Of a stretch of DNA of 64,000 nt, positions 14,201 through 24,130 are shown in pieces; the first letter of the stretch is position 1, and every line of letters starts with the position of its first letter. Both the position numbers and the translations under genes were made by a program. Below the pieces are notes generated by a model that saw only the letters and a list, made by a program, of their open reading frames with translations, was not told the DNA's origin and ran no database searches. This DNA is from Oenanthe sinensis (Eukaryota; Streptophyta; Magnoliopsida; Apiales; Apiaceae): the NCBI GenBank assembly GCA_028671895.1, contig CM053802.1, forward strand, positions 32,588,201 through 32,652,200, given 5' to 3'.

Positions 14201-17200
14201 ACAATTCCTAACAACTTGAGGCTTTAATCTTGACTCGTTTAAACTTGAAAATAGTGTGTAGCTTCATTCTTGACTCGTTTCAACTTGAAAACAACTTGTA
14301 CACTCTTGTAGAATCAATCATTTGAAATTGAAAACAATTCCTAACAACTTGAGGCTTTAATCTTGACTCGTTCAAACTTGAAAATAGTGTGTAGCTATAT
14401 TCTTGACTCGTTTCAACTTGAAAACAACTTGTACACTCTTGTAGAATCAATCTTGGCTCATTTGAACTTGAAAACAATTCCTAACAACTTGAGGCTTTAA
14501 TCTTGACTCCTTCAAACTTGGAAACAGTTTGTAGCTTCATTCTTGACTCGTTTCAACATGAAAACAACTTGTACACTCTTGTAGGATCAATCTTGGCACA
14601 TTTGAACCTGAAAACAATTCATAACAATTTGAGGCTTCATTCTTAACTCGTTCACACTTGAAAACAGTTTGTAGCTTCATTCTTGACTCGTTTCAACATG
14701 AAAACAACTTATACACTCTTGTAGGATCAATCTTGGCTCATTTGAACTTGAAAACAATTCCTAACAACTTGAGGCTTTAATCTTGACTCCTTCAAACTTG
14801 GAAACAGTTTGTACCTTCATTCTTGACTCGTTTCAACATGAAAACAACTTGTACACTCTTGTAGGATCAATCTTGGCACATTTGAACCTGAAAACAATTC
14901 ATAACAATTTGAGGCTTCATTCTTGACTCGTTCACACTTGAAAACAGTTTGTAGCTTCATTCTTGGCTCGTTTCAACATGAAAACAACTTGTAAACTCTT
15001 GTAGGATCAATCTTGGCTCATTTGAACTTGAAAACAATTCCTAACAACTTGAGGCTTTAATCTTGACTCGTTTAAACTTGAAAATAGTGTGTAGCTTCAT
15101 TCTTGACTCGTTTCAACTTGAAAACAACTTGTACACTCTTGTAGAATCAATCTTGGCTCATTTGAAATTGAAAACAATTCCTAACAACTTGAGGCTTTAA
15201 TCTTGACTCGTTCAAACTTGAAAATAGTTTGTAGCTTCATTCTTGACTCGTTTCAACATGAAAACAACTTGTAAACTCTTGTAGGATCAATCTTGGCTCA
15301 TTTGAACTTGAAAACAATTCCTAACAACTTGAGGCTTTAATCTTGACTCCTTCAAACTTGGAAACAGTTGTAGCTTCATTCTTGACTCGTTTCAACATGA
15401 AAACAACTTGTACACTCTTGTAGAATCAATCTTGGCACATTTGAACCTGAAAACAATTCCTAACAATTTGAAGCTTCATTCTTGACTCGTTCACACTTGA
15501 AAACTGTTTGTAGCTTCATTCTTAACTCGTTTCAACATGAAAACAACTTGTAAACTCTTGTAGGATCAATCTTGACTCATTTGAACTTGAAAACAATTCC
15601 TAACAACTTGAGGCTTGATTCTTGACTCCTTCAAACTTGGAAACAGTTGTAGCTTCATTCTTGACTCGTTTCAACTTGAAAACAACTTGTACACTCTTGT
15701 AGGATCAATCTTGGCTCATTTGAACTTGAAAACAATTCCTAACAACTTGAGGCTTTAATCTTGACTCGTTTAAACTTGAAAATAGTGTGTAGCTTCATTC
15801 TTGACTCGTTTCAACTTGAAAACAACTTGTACACTCTTGTAGAATCAATCATTTGAAATTGAAAACAATTCCTAACAACTTGAGGCTTTAATCTTGACTC
15901 GTTCAAACTTGAAAAGAGTTTGTAGCTTCATTCTTGACTCGTTTCAACATGAAAACAACTTGTACACTCTTGTAGGATCAATCTTGGCTCATTTGAACTT
16001 GAAAACAATTCCTAACAACTTGAGGCTTTTATCTTGACTCGTTCAAACTTGAAAAGAGTTTGTAGCTTCATTCTTGACTCGTTTCAACTTGAAAACAACT
16101 TGTACACTCTTGTAGAATCAATCTTGGCACATTTGAACCTGAAAACAATTCCTAACAATTTGAGGCTTCATTCTTGACTCGTTAACACTTGAAAACAGTT
16201 TGTAGCTTCATTCTTGACTCGTTTCAACATGAAAACAACTTGTACACTCTTGTAGGATCAAACTTGGCTCATTTGAACTTGAAAACAATTCCTAACAACT
16301 TGAGGCTTTAATCTTGACTCGTTCATATTTGAAAACAGTTTGTAGCTTCATTCTTGACTCGTTTCAACATGAAAACAACTTGTAAACTCTTGTAGGATCA
16401 ATCTTGGCTCATTTGAAGTTGAAAACAATTCCTAACAACTTGAGACTTTAATCTTGACTCGTTTAAACTTGAAAATAGTTTGTAGCTTCATTCTTGACTC
16501 GTTTCAACTTGAAAACAACTTGTACACTCTTGTACAATCAATCTTGGCTCATTTGAAATTGAAAACAATTCCTAACAACTTGAGGCTTTAATCTTGACTC
16601 GTTCACACTTGAAAACAGTTTGTAGCTTCATTCTTGACTCGTTTCAACATGAAAACAACTTGTAAACTCTTGTAGGATCAATCTTGGCTCATTTGAACTT
16701 GAAAACAATTCCTAACAACTTGAGGCTTTAATCTTGACTCGTTTAAACTTGAAAATAGTGTGTAGCTTCATTCTTGACTCGTTTCAACTTGAAAACAACT
16801 TGTACACTCTTGTAGAATCAATCTTGGCTCATTTGAAATTGAAAACAATTCCTAACAACTTGAGGCTTTAATCTTGATTCGTTCAAACTTGAAAAGAGTT
16901 TGTAGCTTCATTCTTGACTCGTTTCAACATGAAAACAACTTGTACACTCTTGTAGGATCAATCTTGGCTCATTTGAACTTGAAAACAATTCCTAACAACT
17001 TGAGGCTTTAATCTTGACTCGTTCAAACTTGAAAAGAGTTTGTAGCTTCATTCTTGACTCGTTTCAACTTGAAAACAACTTGTACACTCCTGTAGAATCA
17101 ATCTTGGCACATTTGAACCTGAAAACAATTCCTAACAATTTGAGGCTTCATTCTTGACTCGTTAACACTTGAAAACAGTTTGTAGCTTCATTCTTGACTC

Positions 17201-19895
17201 GTTTCAACATGAAAACAACTTGTACACTCTTGTAGGATCAATCTTGGCTCATTTGAACTTGAAAACAATTCCTAACAACTTGAGGCTTTAATCTTGACTC
17301 GTTCAAACTTGAAAAGAGTTTGTAGCTTCATTCTTGACTCGTTTCAACTTGAAAACAACTTGTACACTCTTGTAGAATCAATCTTGGCACATTTGAACCT
17401 GAAAACAATTCCTAACAATTTGAGGCTTCATTCTTGACTCGTTAACACTTGAAAACAGTTTGTAGCTTCATTCTTGACTCGTTTCAACATGAAAACAACT
17501 TGTACACTCTTGTAGGATCAATCTTGTCTCATTTGACCTTGAAAACAATTCCTAACAACTTGAGGCTTTAATCTTGACTCGTTCAAACTTGAAAATAGTT
17601 TGTAGCTTCATTCTTGACTCGTTTTAACTTGAAAACAACTTGTACACTTTTGTAGAATCAATCTTGGCACATTTGAACCTAAAAACAATTCCTAACAATT
17701 TGAGGCTTCATTCTTGACTCGTTAACACTTGAAAACAGTTTGTAGCTTCATTCTTGACTCGTTTCAACATGAAAACAACTTGTACACTCTTGTAGGATCA
17801 CTCTTGGCTCATTTGACCTTGAAAACAATTCCTAACAAATTGAGGCTTTAATCTTGACTCGTTCAAACTTGAAAATAGTTTGTAGCTTCATTCTTGACTC
17901 GGTACAACATGCAAATAACTTGTAAACTCTTGTAGGATCAATCTTGGCTCATTTGAACTTGAAAACAATTCGTAGCAATTTGAGGCTTCATTCTTTACTC
18001 GTTCAAACTTGAAACCTATTTGTAGTTTCATTCTTGACTCGTTTCAACATGAACACAACTTGTACACTCTTGTAGGATCAATCTTGGCTCATTTGAACTT
18101 GAAAACAATTCCTAACAACTTGAGGCTTTAATCTTGACTCGTTCAAACTTGAAAATACTTTGTAGCTTCATTCTTGACTCGTTTCAACATGAAGACAACT
18201 TGTACACTCTTGTAGGATCAATCTTGGCACATTTGAACATGAAAACAATTCCTAACAATTTGAAGCTTCATTCTTGACTCGTTCACACTTGAAAACAGTT
18301 TGTAGCTTCATTCTTGACTCGTTTCAACATGAAAACAACTTGTAAACTCTTGTAGGATCAATCTTGGCTCATTTGAACTTGAAAACAATTCCTAACAACT
18401 TGAGGCTTTAATCTTGACTCGTTTAAACTTGAAAATAGTGTGTAGCTTCATTCTTGACTCGTTTCAACTTGAAAACAACTTGTACACTCTTGTAGAATCA
18501 ATCTTGGCTCATTTGAAATTGAAAACAAATCCTAACAACTTGAGGCTTTAATCTTGACTCGTTCAAACTTGAAAAGAGTTTGTAGCTTCATTCTTGACTC
18601 GTTTCAACATGAAAACAACTTGTACACTCTTGTAGGATCAATCTTGGCTCATTTGAACTTGAAAACAATTCCTAACAACTTGAGGATTTAATCTTGACTC
18701 GTTCAAACTTGAAAAGAGTTTGTAGCTTCATTCTTGACTCGTTTCAACTTGAAAACAACTTGTACACTCTTGTAGAATCAACTTTGGCACATTTGAACCT
18801 GAAAACAATTCCTAACAATTTGAGGCTTCATTCTTGACTCGTGAACACTTGAAAACAGTTTGTAGCTTCATTCTTGACTCGTTTCAACATGAAAACAACT
18901 TGTACACTCTTGTAGGATCAATCTTGTCTCATTTGACCTTGAAAACAATTCCTAACAACTTGAGGCTTTAATCTTGACTCGTTCAAACTTGAAAATAGTT
19001 TGTAGCTTCATTCTTGACTCGTTTCAACTTGAAAACAACTTGTACACTCTTGTAGAATCAATCTTGGCACATTTGAACCTGAAAACAATTCCTAACAATT
19101 TGAGGCTTCATTCTTGACTCGTTAACACTTGAAAACAATTTGTAGCTTCATTCTTGACTCGTTTCAACATGAAAATAACTTGTACACTCTTGTAGGATCA
19201 CTCTTGGCTCATTTGACCTTGAAAACAATTCCTAACAAATTGAGGCTTTAATCTTGACTCGTTCAAACTTGAAAATAGTTTGTAGCTTCATTCTTGACTC
19301 GGTACAACATGAAAATAACTTGTAAACTCTTGTAGGATCAATCTTGGCTCATTTGAACTTGAAAACAATTCGTAACAATTTGAGGCTTCATTCTTGACTC
19401 GTTCAAACTTGAAACCTATTTGTAGTTTCATTCTTGACTCGTTTCAACATGAAAACAACTTGTACACTCTTGTAGGATCAATCTTGGCTCATTTGAACTT
19501 GAAAACAATTCCTAACAACTTGAGGCTTTAATCTTGACTCCTTCAAACTTGGAAACAGTTTGTAGTTTCATTCTTGACTCGTTTCAACATGAAAACAACT
19601 TGTACAGTCTTGTAGGATCAATCTTGGCTCATTTGAACTTGAAAACAATTCCTAACAACTTGAGGCTTTAATCTTAACTCGTTCAAACTTAAAAATAGTT
19701 TGTAGCTTCATTCTTGACTCGTTTCAACATGAAAACAACTTGTACACTCTTGTGCCAATTAATACTTCTTTCAAGATTTCAACAAACCTGATTGATGTAA
19801 GCAATGTTTTCTTCAAGAGTGCGACTAGCTCTTCCTAAACGGCCACCTGCCTAACGGATCTGCATACCATCGACTTACCTCCTCCAGAATAAAAA

Positions 19896-19911
19896 CATGG
19901 CTCTGATACCA
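19896..19911 (-). promoter_or_regulatory. Primer binding site (tRNA-Met), copy 1 downstream end
   Basis: On the minus strand this reads TGGTATCAGAGCCATG, complementary to the 3' end of plant initiator tRNA-Met. It is where minus-strand DNA synthesis starts in caulimovirids. The viral leader continues toward lower coordinates until the satellite junction. Confidence 0.9.
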
Positions 19912-19958
19912 ATTACGATACGCGGACAACCGATACCAATTACGATACGCGGACAACC
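19905..19958 (-). repeat. 27-bp tandem duplication next to the PBS
   Basis: Two perfect 27-bp copies (19905-19931 and 19932-19958) of GATACCAATTACGATACGCG followed by GACAACC. They include the first seven PBS bases and 20 bp on the upstream side. The corresponding region of copy 3 (38961-38992) has a single copy, so this is a derived change at the strand-discontinuity site. Confidence 0.9.
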
Positions 19959-19993
19959 ACCAGGGCAGAAATCATATGAAAAGAAAATACAAA

Positions 19994-19999
19994 TTTATT
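19994..19999 (-). terminator. Viral poly(A) signal, copy 1
   Basis: AATAAA on the minus strand, about 110-140 nt downstream of the predicted 35S-like start and upstream of the PBS. This is the expected place in a caulimovirus terminal repeat. Confidence 0.65.
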
Positions 20000-20135
20000 T
20001 ATAACAAGCCGATTGGCCATTACATTGCTTAAAACCCCGTAGGGTTACTACTCACACATTACAATATTGATGGACTCTAGAATTTCTTAGCTATGCTGCT
20101 GGAAAAACGATGTCCTTCTTACAAATATAACTTAG

Positions 20136-20262
20136 CCTTTTATAGATCAAGGACTAAGGGTCTTGCATTATTAAAGTAGAAGATGCCTTCTGCTTTACAT
20201 AAAGTAGATGCTCTTTGTCTTCTGCTTTTGCTTTTCATAAAGCTGCCGTCTGCTTTTGCTTT
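20136..20262 (-). promoter_or_regulatory. 35S-like pregenomic promoter, copy 1
   Basis: The minus strand carries a TATA box CTATAAAAGG (20136-20145), preceded by GCAAGACCCTT (20156-20166), a string shared with other caulimovirus pregenomic promoters. Upstream lie short repeats containing AAAGTAGATGC that overlap the end of gene VI. It would drive the terminally redundant pregenomic RNA. No sign of activity can be judged from sequence. Confidence 0.7.
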
Positions 20263-21912
20263 TCATAAAGTAGATGCTTCTGCTTTTTCTAAAGTAGATG
20301 CTTCTTGCTTTTCTTTGTTATTGGCGGGACCACAGATTTGGCATTTTCCTTTTATACCAAATTTCTTTAGCTCCTTCATCTTCTTCTGACAAAAAGACTC
20401 GCTGTGCTTTCTTAGTGCATACGTATGTGTAATGCATACCTTGAATGCTTCAATTTTTTCCCAATCTGACTGACTTAATCCTTTGTGTGAATAAGACGTC
20501 ATAAGGCAGTATGTGGTAGCCAAGTTGACCTTGAGCTTGTCATCTGGTTTTACACTAAAGATTTTGTTAATTAAATTGATTAACTTAACCTCAGCAAGTT
20601 TCCTAAGATCTTCTTTGTCGAGCTTTGCTTCCATGGCTTGACTTGGAAAATAGATCTTTTCATTTACAGCTCCAATCTGTACATAATGATATGGCTGAAT
20701 AGCCATCCCAAAATCTTCATCAGCTTCTTGTTCCCAGTGTATGATGGTGCTGGTGAACTTGAGGTAGATTTCTTTATCAGAATTTTTAAGACACTTTTTC
20801 CTAAAAATCTTGACTGCTTCCTTAAACTCCGGCGAAAATTTAGAGATTTCTAACAAGTTGCTGGATGGATAAATCTGAAAAATTAATCCATATTGATAGG
20901 CTTCATGGACCATTTCTGGGTGAGACCTAGGATAGAAATTGAAGTAGGACACATTCTTTTTATCTGTGGTGAAGTAATGTTCTTCTGCAAATTCATTTTC
21001 TGTAGCTTGTCTTCCGAGTTGGAATAAATAGCGGAATCCTGAATACTCTGTATCAAGAACATCCTCGTCTGTATCCGTCAGTAGTTGCTGACTTTTTGGA
21101 ATGGTTCCAAGGATATTTTTTGTAGTTGCCTCCTTTGTAAGCATTTTTTAGTAGCTCGGCTTGATTACTTCTGCAGAACAGATTAATTCAAGGGGTGCTC
21201 TAAAATTAGTATTGGTAAAGACTCTTGATGCAGCCTGGGCTTCTTCGAAAGTCTTGTACTTTTTGTGCTTAATTCCAGAAAAACCTTTTATCGCTTGTTC
21301 TGCAATGTTCCAGGTAGTATATATTCCTGCATGAGGACCATTGAATACTACGTAGTAAGATTTTTTAGCTTTATACCCTGTTGGGATCACCGAAGGGACT
21401 GCTGAAGTTTGATCTTCAGTCTTTGTTGGGATTTGAATTCCCCCATTGGTTCTCAAGTTTAAACTTGAGGTAGAACCCGATGTTGTGGAGGTCTGAACCT
21501 CAGTCTGAATTTTTACCAAATTCACAGGTTTCAACGGATTTGTTGATTCTTTACCAGGAGCCGTTTGATCTGGAATAGCCTCATCTTTGTCCATTTCTGA
21601 AGAAGGTGATGAAATAACCTTTTGAGTTGTGGAGGTCTGAACCTCAGTCTGAATTTTTACAAAATTCACAGGTTTCAACGGATTTGTTGATTCTTTACCA
21701 GGAGCCGTTTGCTCTGGAATAGCCTCATCTTTGTTCATTTCTGAAGAAGGTGATGAAATAACCTTTTGATGTTCAGGAAGAGAGTACTTCCTTACATAAC
21801 AAATTTCTGCTCGAACAATAAGGAGTTCTTCTTGGAGTAGATGAATTTTCTTCATCAGAATAGTCTCCCTAAGGGCTAATTGTTCACAAGTGTTTTCCAT
21901 GGAAGTATCCAT
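20263..21912 (-). pseudogene. Gene VI, translational transactivator/viroplasmin, copy 1 (nonsense)
   Basis: Homologue of caulimovirus gene VI: inclusion-body matrix protein and translational transactivator for polycistronic RNA. The ATG is at 21912; an in-frame TTG lies 18 nt upstream. The 549-codon frame matches copy 3 but has TAA at 21148-21150 where copy 3 has TCA, splitting it after about 254 codons. Before the stop it keeps two tandem 48-residue repeats and the viroplasmin fold (KKSYYVVFNGPHAGIYTTW). After it come the conserved C-terminal part and a CQICGP motif. The upstream promoter region is rearranged in this copy. Confidence 0.9.
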
Positions 21913-22036
21913 AGTTTTATAGGATCTCAAAGAAAGGGATTTTACTACTAAGCAGAGAAGCTTTTGCTATTGAGAGGAAGATATAGAGAATCATTTGCTT
22001 ACTTTTGCAGGAATCCAAATGATGTCATTAGTATAA
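21913..22036 (-). promoter_or_regulatory. Rearranged V-VI intergenic region, copy 1
   Basis: Compared with copy 3 (36826-37010), a segment of about 26 bp (TTTGCTTACTTTTGCAGGAA...) lies in the opposite orientation relative to the virus. The stretch holding the subgenomic TATA (CCTATAAATA in copy 3) is missing. The region is about 60 bp shorter as a result. Confidence 0.8.
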
Positions 22037-24130
22037 TTATTGCTGGTATTCCCTTGTTAAAAAATCTACTAAACAGTTTTTGACTCCTTCAATGTGCTCG
22101 ACATCAAAGCTGTATCTGCTTAACCATTGTTGCCAACGGACAAGTCTTCCTTGCTTATTGTCTCCCTGTAACTTAATACGAAGAAAATAAGTAAAGTTTC
22201 TATTATCAGTTCTAACCAAAAATTTTGTTGGAGTTAGATAAATAGAAAATTTATTAATAACTCTAATTACTGCAAGATATTCCTTCTCGTTAGAGTGGTA
22301 ATTTCTTTCAGCATCTTTAAAGCTACCTGACGCATACCTGCAGATTAATTCTTTATCGGAACTTACTGCTTTAAGAACCCCTCCCCAGTATTCTCCTGAA
22401 GCATCAGTCTCAATGATGAGCTTGTCACTAGGATCTGGATGGTAGAGTTTTGGAAAACCCTTAAGATTCTTTTTTATCTTACAGATATAGTCTGTATCAG
22501 ATTCTTTCCATTCCCATGGAATGTCCTTTTTGAGCTTGACCTGCAATGGCGCACGAATAGCTGCAAGTTTTGGAATATAATCAGAAGCATATGTTAGTAT
22601 GCCTAGAAATCTCTGTAATTGCTTTTGGTCTTCAATCCTGTTTGGAAATTTCTTAATATGCTCCAGAATGTGGCCTTGCGGACAATGAGTTCCTTGATCA
22701 ATTTCCAATCCTAAGAAATTAATCTTTGTCTTGAAGAGTTGTGCCTTTTTCTTAGATAGAATTATTCCAAGATATTGACATTTCTTCAGAACTGCTGCTA
22801 AATCTCTTAAATGATCCTGTTCATTATCGCTAAAGATAAGAATATCATCAACATATACGCAACAAAATGTTTCAAAAGACCTAAATACGTTTTGCATGTG
22901 TCTTTGAAAGATGGATGGAGCCTGTTTGAGTCCAAATGGAACGACGATCCATTGATAATGTCCTTGAGGACATGTGAATGCTGTCAATAGCTGTGATTCT
23001 TCGTCTAGCAGTACCTGCCAAAAACCTGATTTACAGTCTAAAGAACTAAACATTTTCTTACCTCGGATAAGGGTGAGGAGTTCATCCTTATTGGGTAAAT
23101 TATGGCTATCTCCTATTGTGGCTTCATTAACTGCCTTATAGTTGACTACCATTCTTTTCTTTCCTCTTCTCTTCTCTGCTTCATTTTCAACAAGGAAGGC
23201 TGGAGACATGTGAGGTGATTTGCTAGGTATGATAATCTTCATATCTAGAAGCTCTTGAATCTGTTTGCCAAATTCTTCTCGATCTAACGGACTGTATTTC
23301 ATTGGTTTTACCTTGATTACAGTTTTAGGATCTCTGAGCTTGATCGTTGCTTTCATCCATTTCTTGGTCTTTGTTGGATCCAATGGATTTTCTGAGCAGA
23401 CTGAATCTAATAATCTTTCGATTATCGCTTTTCTTTCTGTTTCAAGAATCAAATTATTACAAGCATCTTTTAATTCTCTAAATTTTTTAATACTATCCTT
23501 CCCCTTCTGAAAAAGAAATATTTTATTAGGGCTAATGTTGATAGCATCCGGTTGTCTGATTTTTGAATTTTTCTTCATTGATTCAAGAAATCCTGCAACT
23601 CCAACTCTACGAGCTGTTGTTATCTTTCTGATATATACTTCTTGTCCTGCAAGTGTTAGTATAATCATTTTTGTATATTGGATAAATGGTTCATATAATT
23701 GACAAAAATTATTACCAATTATAAAATCTATTCCGGATTCTTGCTGATAAACAGTAGGAATATGAAATATTTCACCTGCTATCAATATATTAAGGTTTTT
23801 ACATACCTTGTTGATTGTAATGGTACTTCCATTAGCGATCTTTACCTGTATAGGTCTTTCCGCGTTAACCCAATGTTCTGGCGGTATTACAAATTTACTT
23901 GCAATGCAGAGGCTGGCACCTATATCTACATAACAATGTAATTCTATTTGTTTATATCCTGCAAATTTTAATTTTCCTAAGATATAAATAGAGTTTGGAT
24001 TAGTGATGTTGGTCATCACTACTTCTTCTTCAATCAGATTCTGATCTTGAGAAAGACGAATCATTAGAATCTGACTCTTCTGGTCCGGGGTCAATTTCTT
24101 CAATCGAGTATACTTCTTCCGTATCCTCAT
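22037..24130 (-). CDS. Gene V, protease-reverse transcriptase-RNase H, copy 1
   Basis: Caulimovirus replicase polyprotein, open over 697 codons. It starts with an ATG that overlaps the end of gene IV by 101 nt; in-frame ATGs at codons 23 and 39 are alternative starts. Domains in order are an aspartic protease around residues 60-150, reverse transcriptase with YVDD at 426-429, and RNase H with ETDASGEYWGG further on. The protease motif is D69-I70-G71 instead of the DTG seen in copies 2 and 3, through a C-to-T change on the coding strand at 23922. The protease is therefore probably inactive although the frame is open. Confidence 0.92.
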   Translation of the reverse strand: MRIRKKYTRLKKLTPDQKSQILMIRLSQDQNLIEEEVVMTNITNPNSIYILGKLKFAGYKQIELHCYVDIGASLCIASKFVIPPEHWVNAERPIQVKIANGSTITINKVCKNLNILIAGEIFHIPTVYQQESGIDFIIGNNFCQLYEPFIQYTKMIILTLAGQEVYIRKITTARRVGVAGFLESMKKNSKIRQPDAINISPNKIFLFQKGKDSIKKFRELKDACNNLILETERKAIIERLLDSVCSENPLDPTKTKKWMKATIKLRDPKTVIKVKPMKYSPLDREEFGKQIQELLDMKIIIPSKSPHMSPAFLVENEAEKRRGKKRMVVNYKAVNEATIGDSHNLPNKDELLTLIRGKKMFSSLDCKSGFWQVLLDEESQLLTAFTCPQGHYQWIVVPFGLKQAPSIFQRHMQNVFRSFETFCCVYVDDILIFSDNEQDHLRDLAAVLKKCQYLGIILSKKKAQLFKTKINFLGLEIDQGTHCPQGHILEHIKKFPNRIEDQKQLQRFLGILTYASDYIPKLAAIRAPLQVKLKKDIPWEWKESDTDYICKIKKNLKGFPKLYHPDPSDKLIIETDASGEYWGGVLKAVSSDKELICRYASGSFKDAERNYHSNEKEYLAVIRVINKFSIYLTPTKFLVRTDNRNFTYFLRIKLQGDNKQGRLVRWQQWLSRYSFDVEHIEGVKNCLVDFLTREYQQ

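Larger units (their letters stand above)
1..19752. repeat. 140-bp satellite DNA array
   Basis: Uninterrupted tandem array running off the left edge. Matching positions recur every 140 bp (for example the TGACTCGTT anchor at 5281, 5421, 5561), giving about 140 monomers. Each monomer holds three related blocks: A (40 bp, TTGACTCGTTCAAACTTG...), B (50 bp, TTGACTCGTTTCAACTTG...) and C (50 bp, TTGGCTCATTTGAACTTG...), all sharing a TTGRCTCRTT...AACTTGAAAACAA core. Monomers differ by a few substitutions. Some lack block A (100 bp), others carry 1-7 bp deletions. There is no coding capacity. Position and copy number are typical of heterochromatic or pericentromeric plant satellite; the chromosomal location is inference. 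Confidence 0.97.

Noticed and set aside
14280..14477. 65-codon minus-strand open frame inside the satellite
   Set aside because: It arises only where small deletions shift stop codons in the repeat. It has no homology or composition of a protein and is absent from other monomers.
1..19752. CRISPR-like regular repeats
   Set aside because: The 140-bp units are contiguous, with no unique spacers, in a plant context. This is satellite DNA.
20183..20389. 68-codon plus-strand frame antisense to the end of gene VI
   Set aside because: It is low-complexity translation of the promoter/C-terminus repeats, repeated at 28099 and 38534. It has no independent support.
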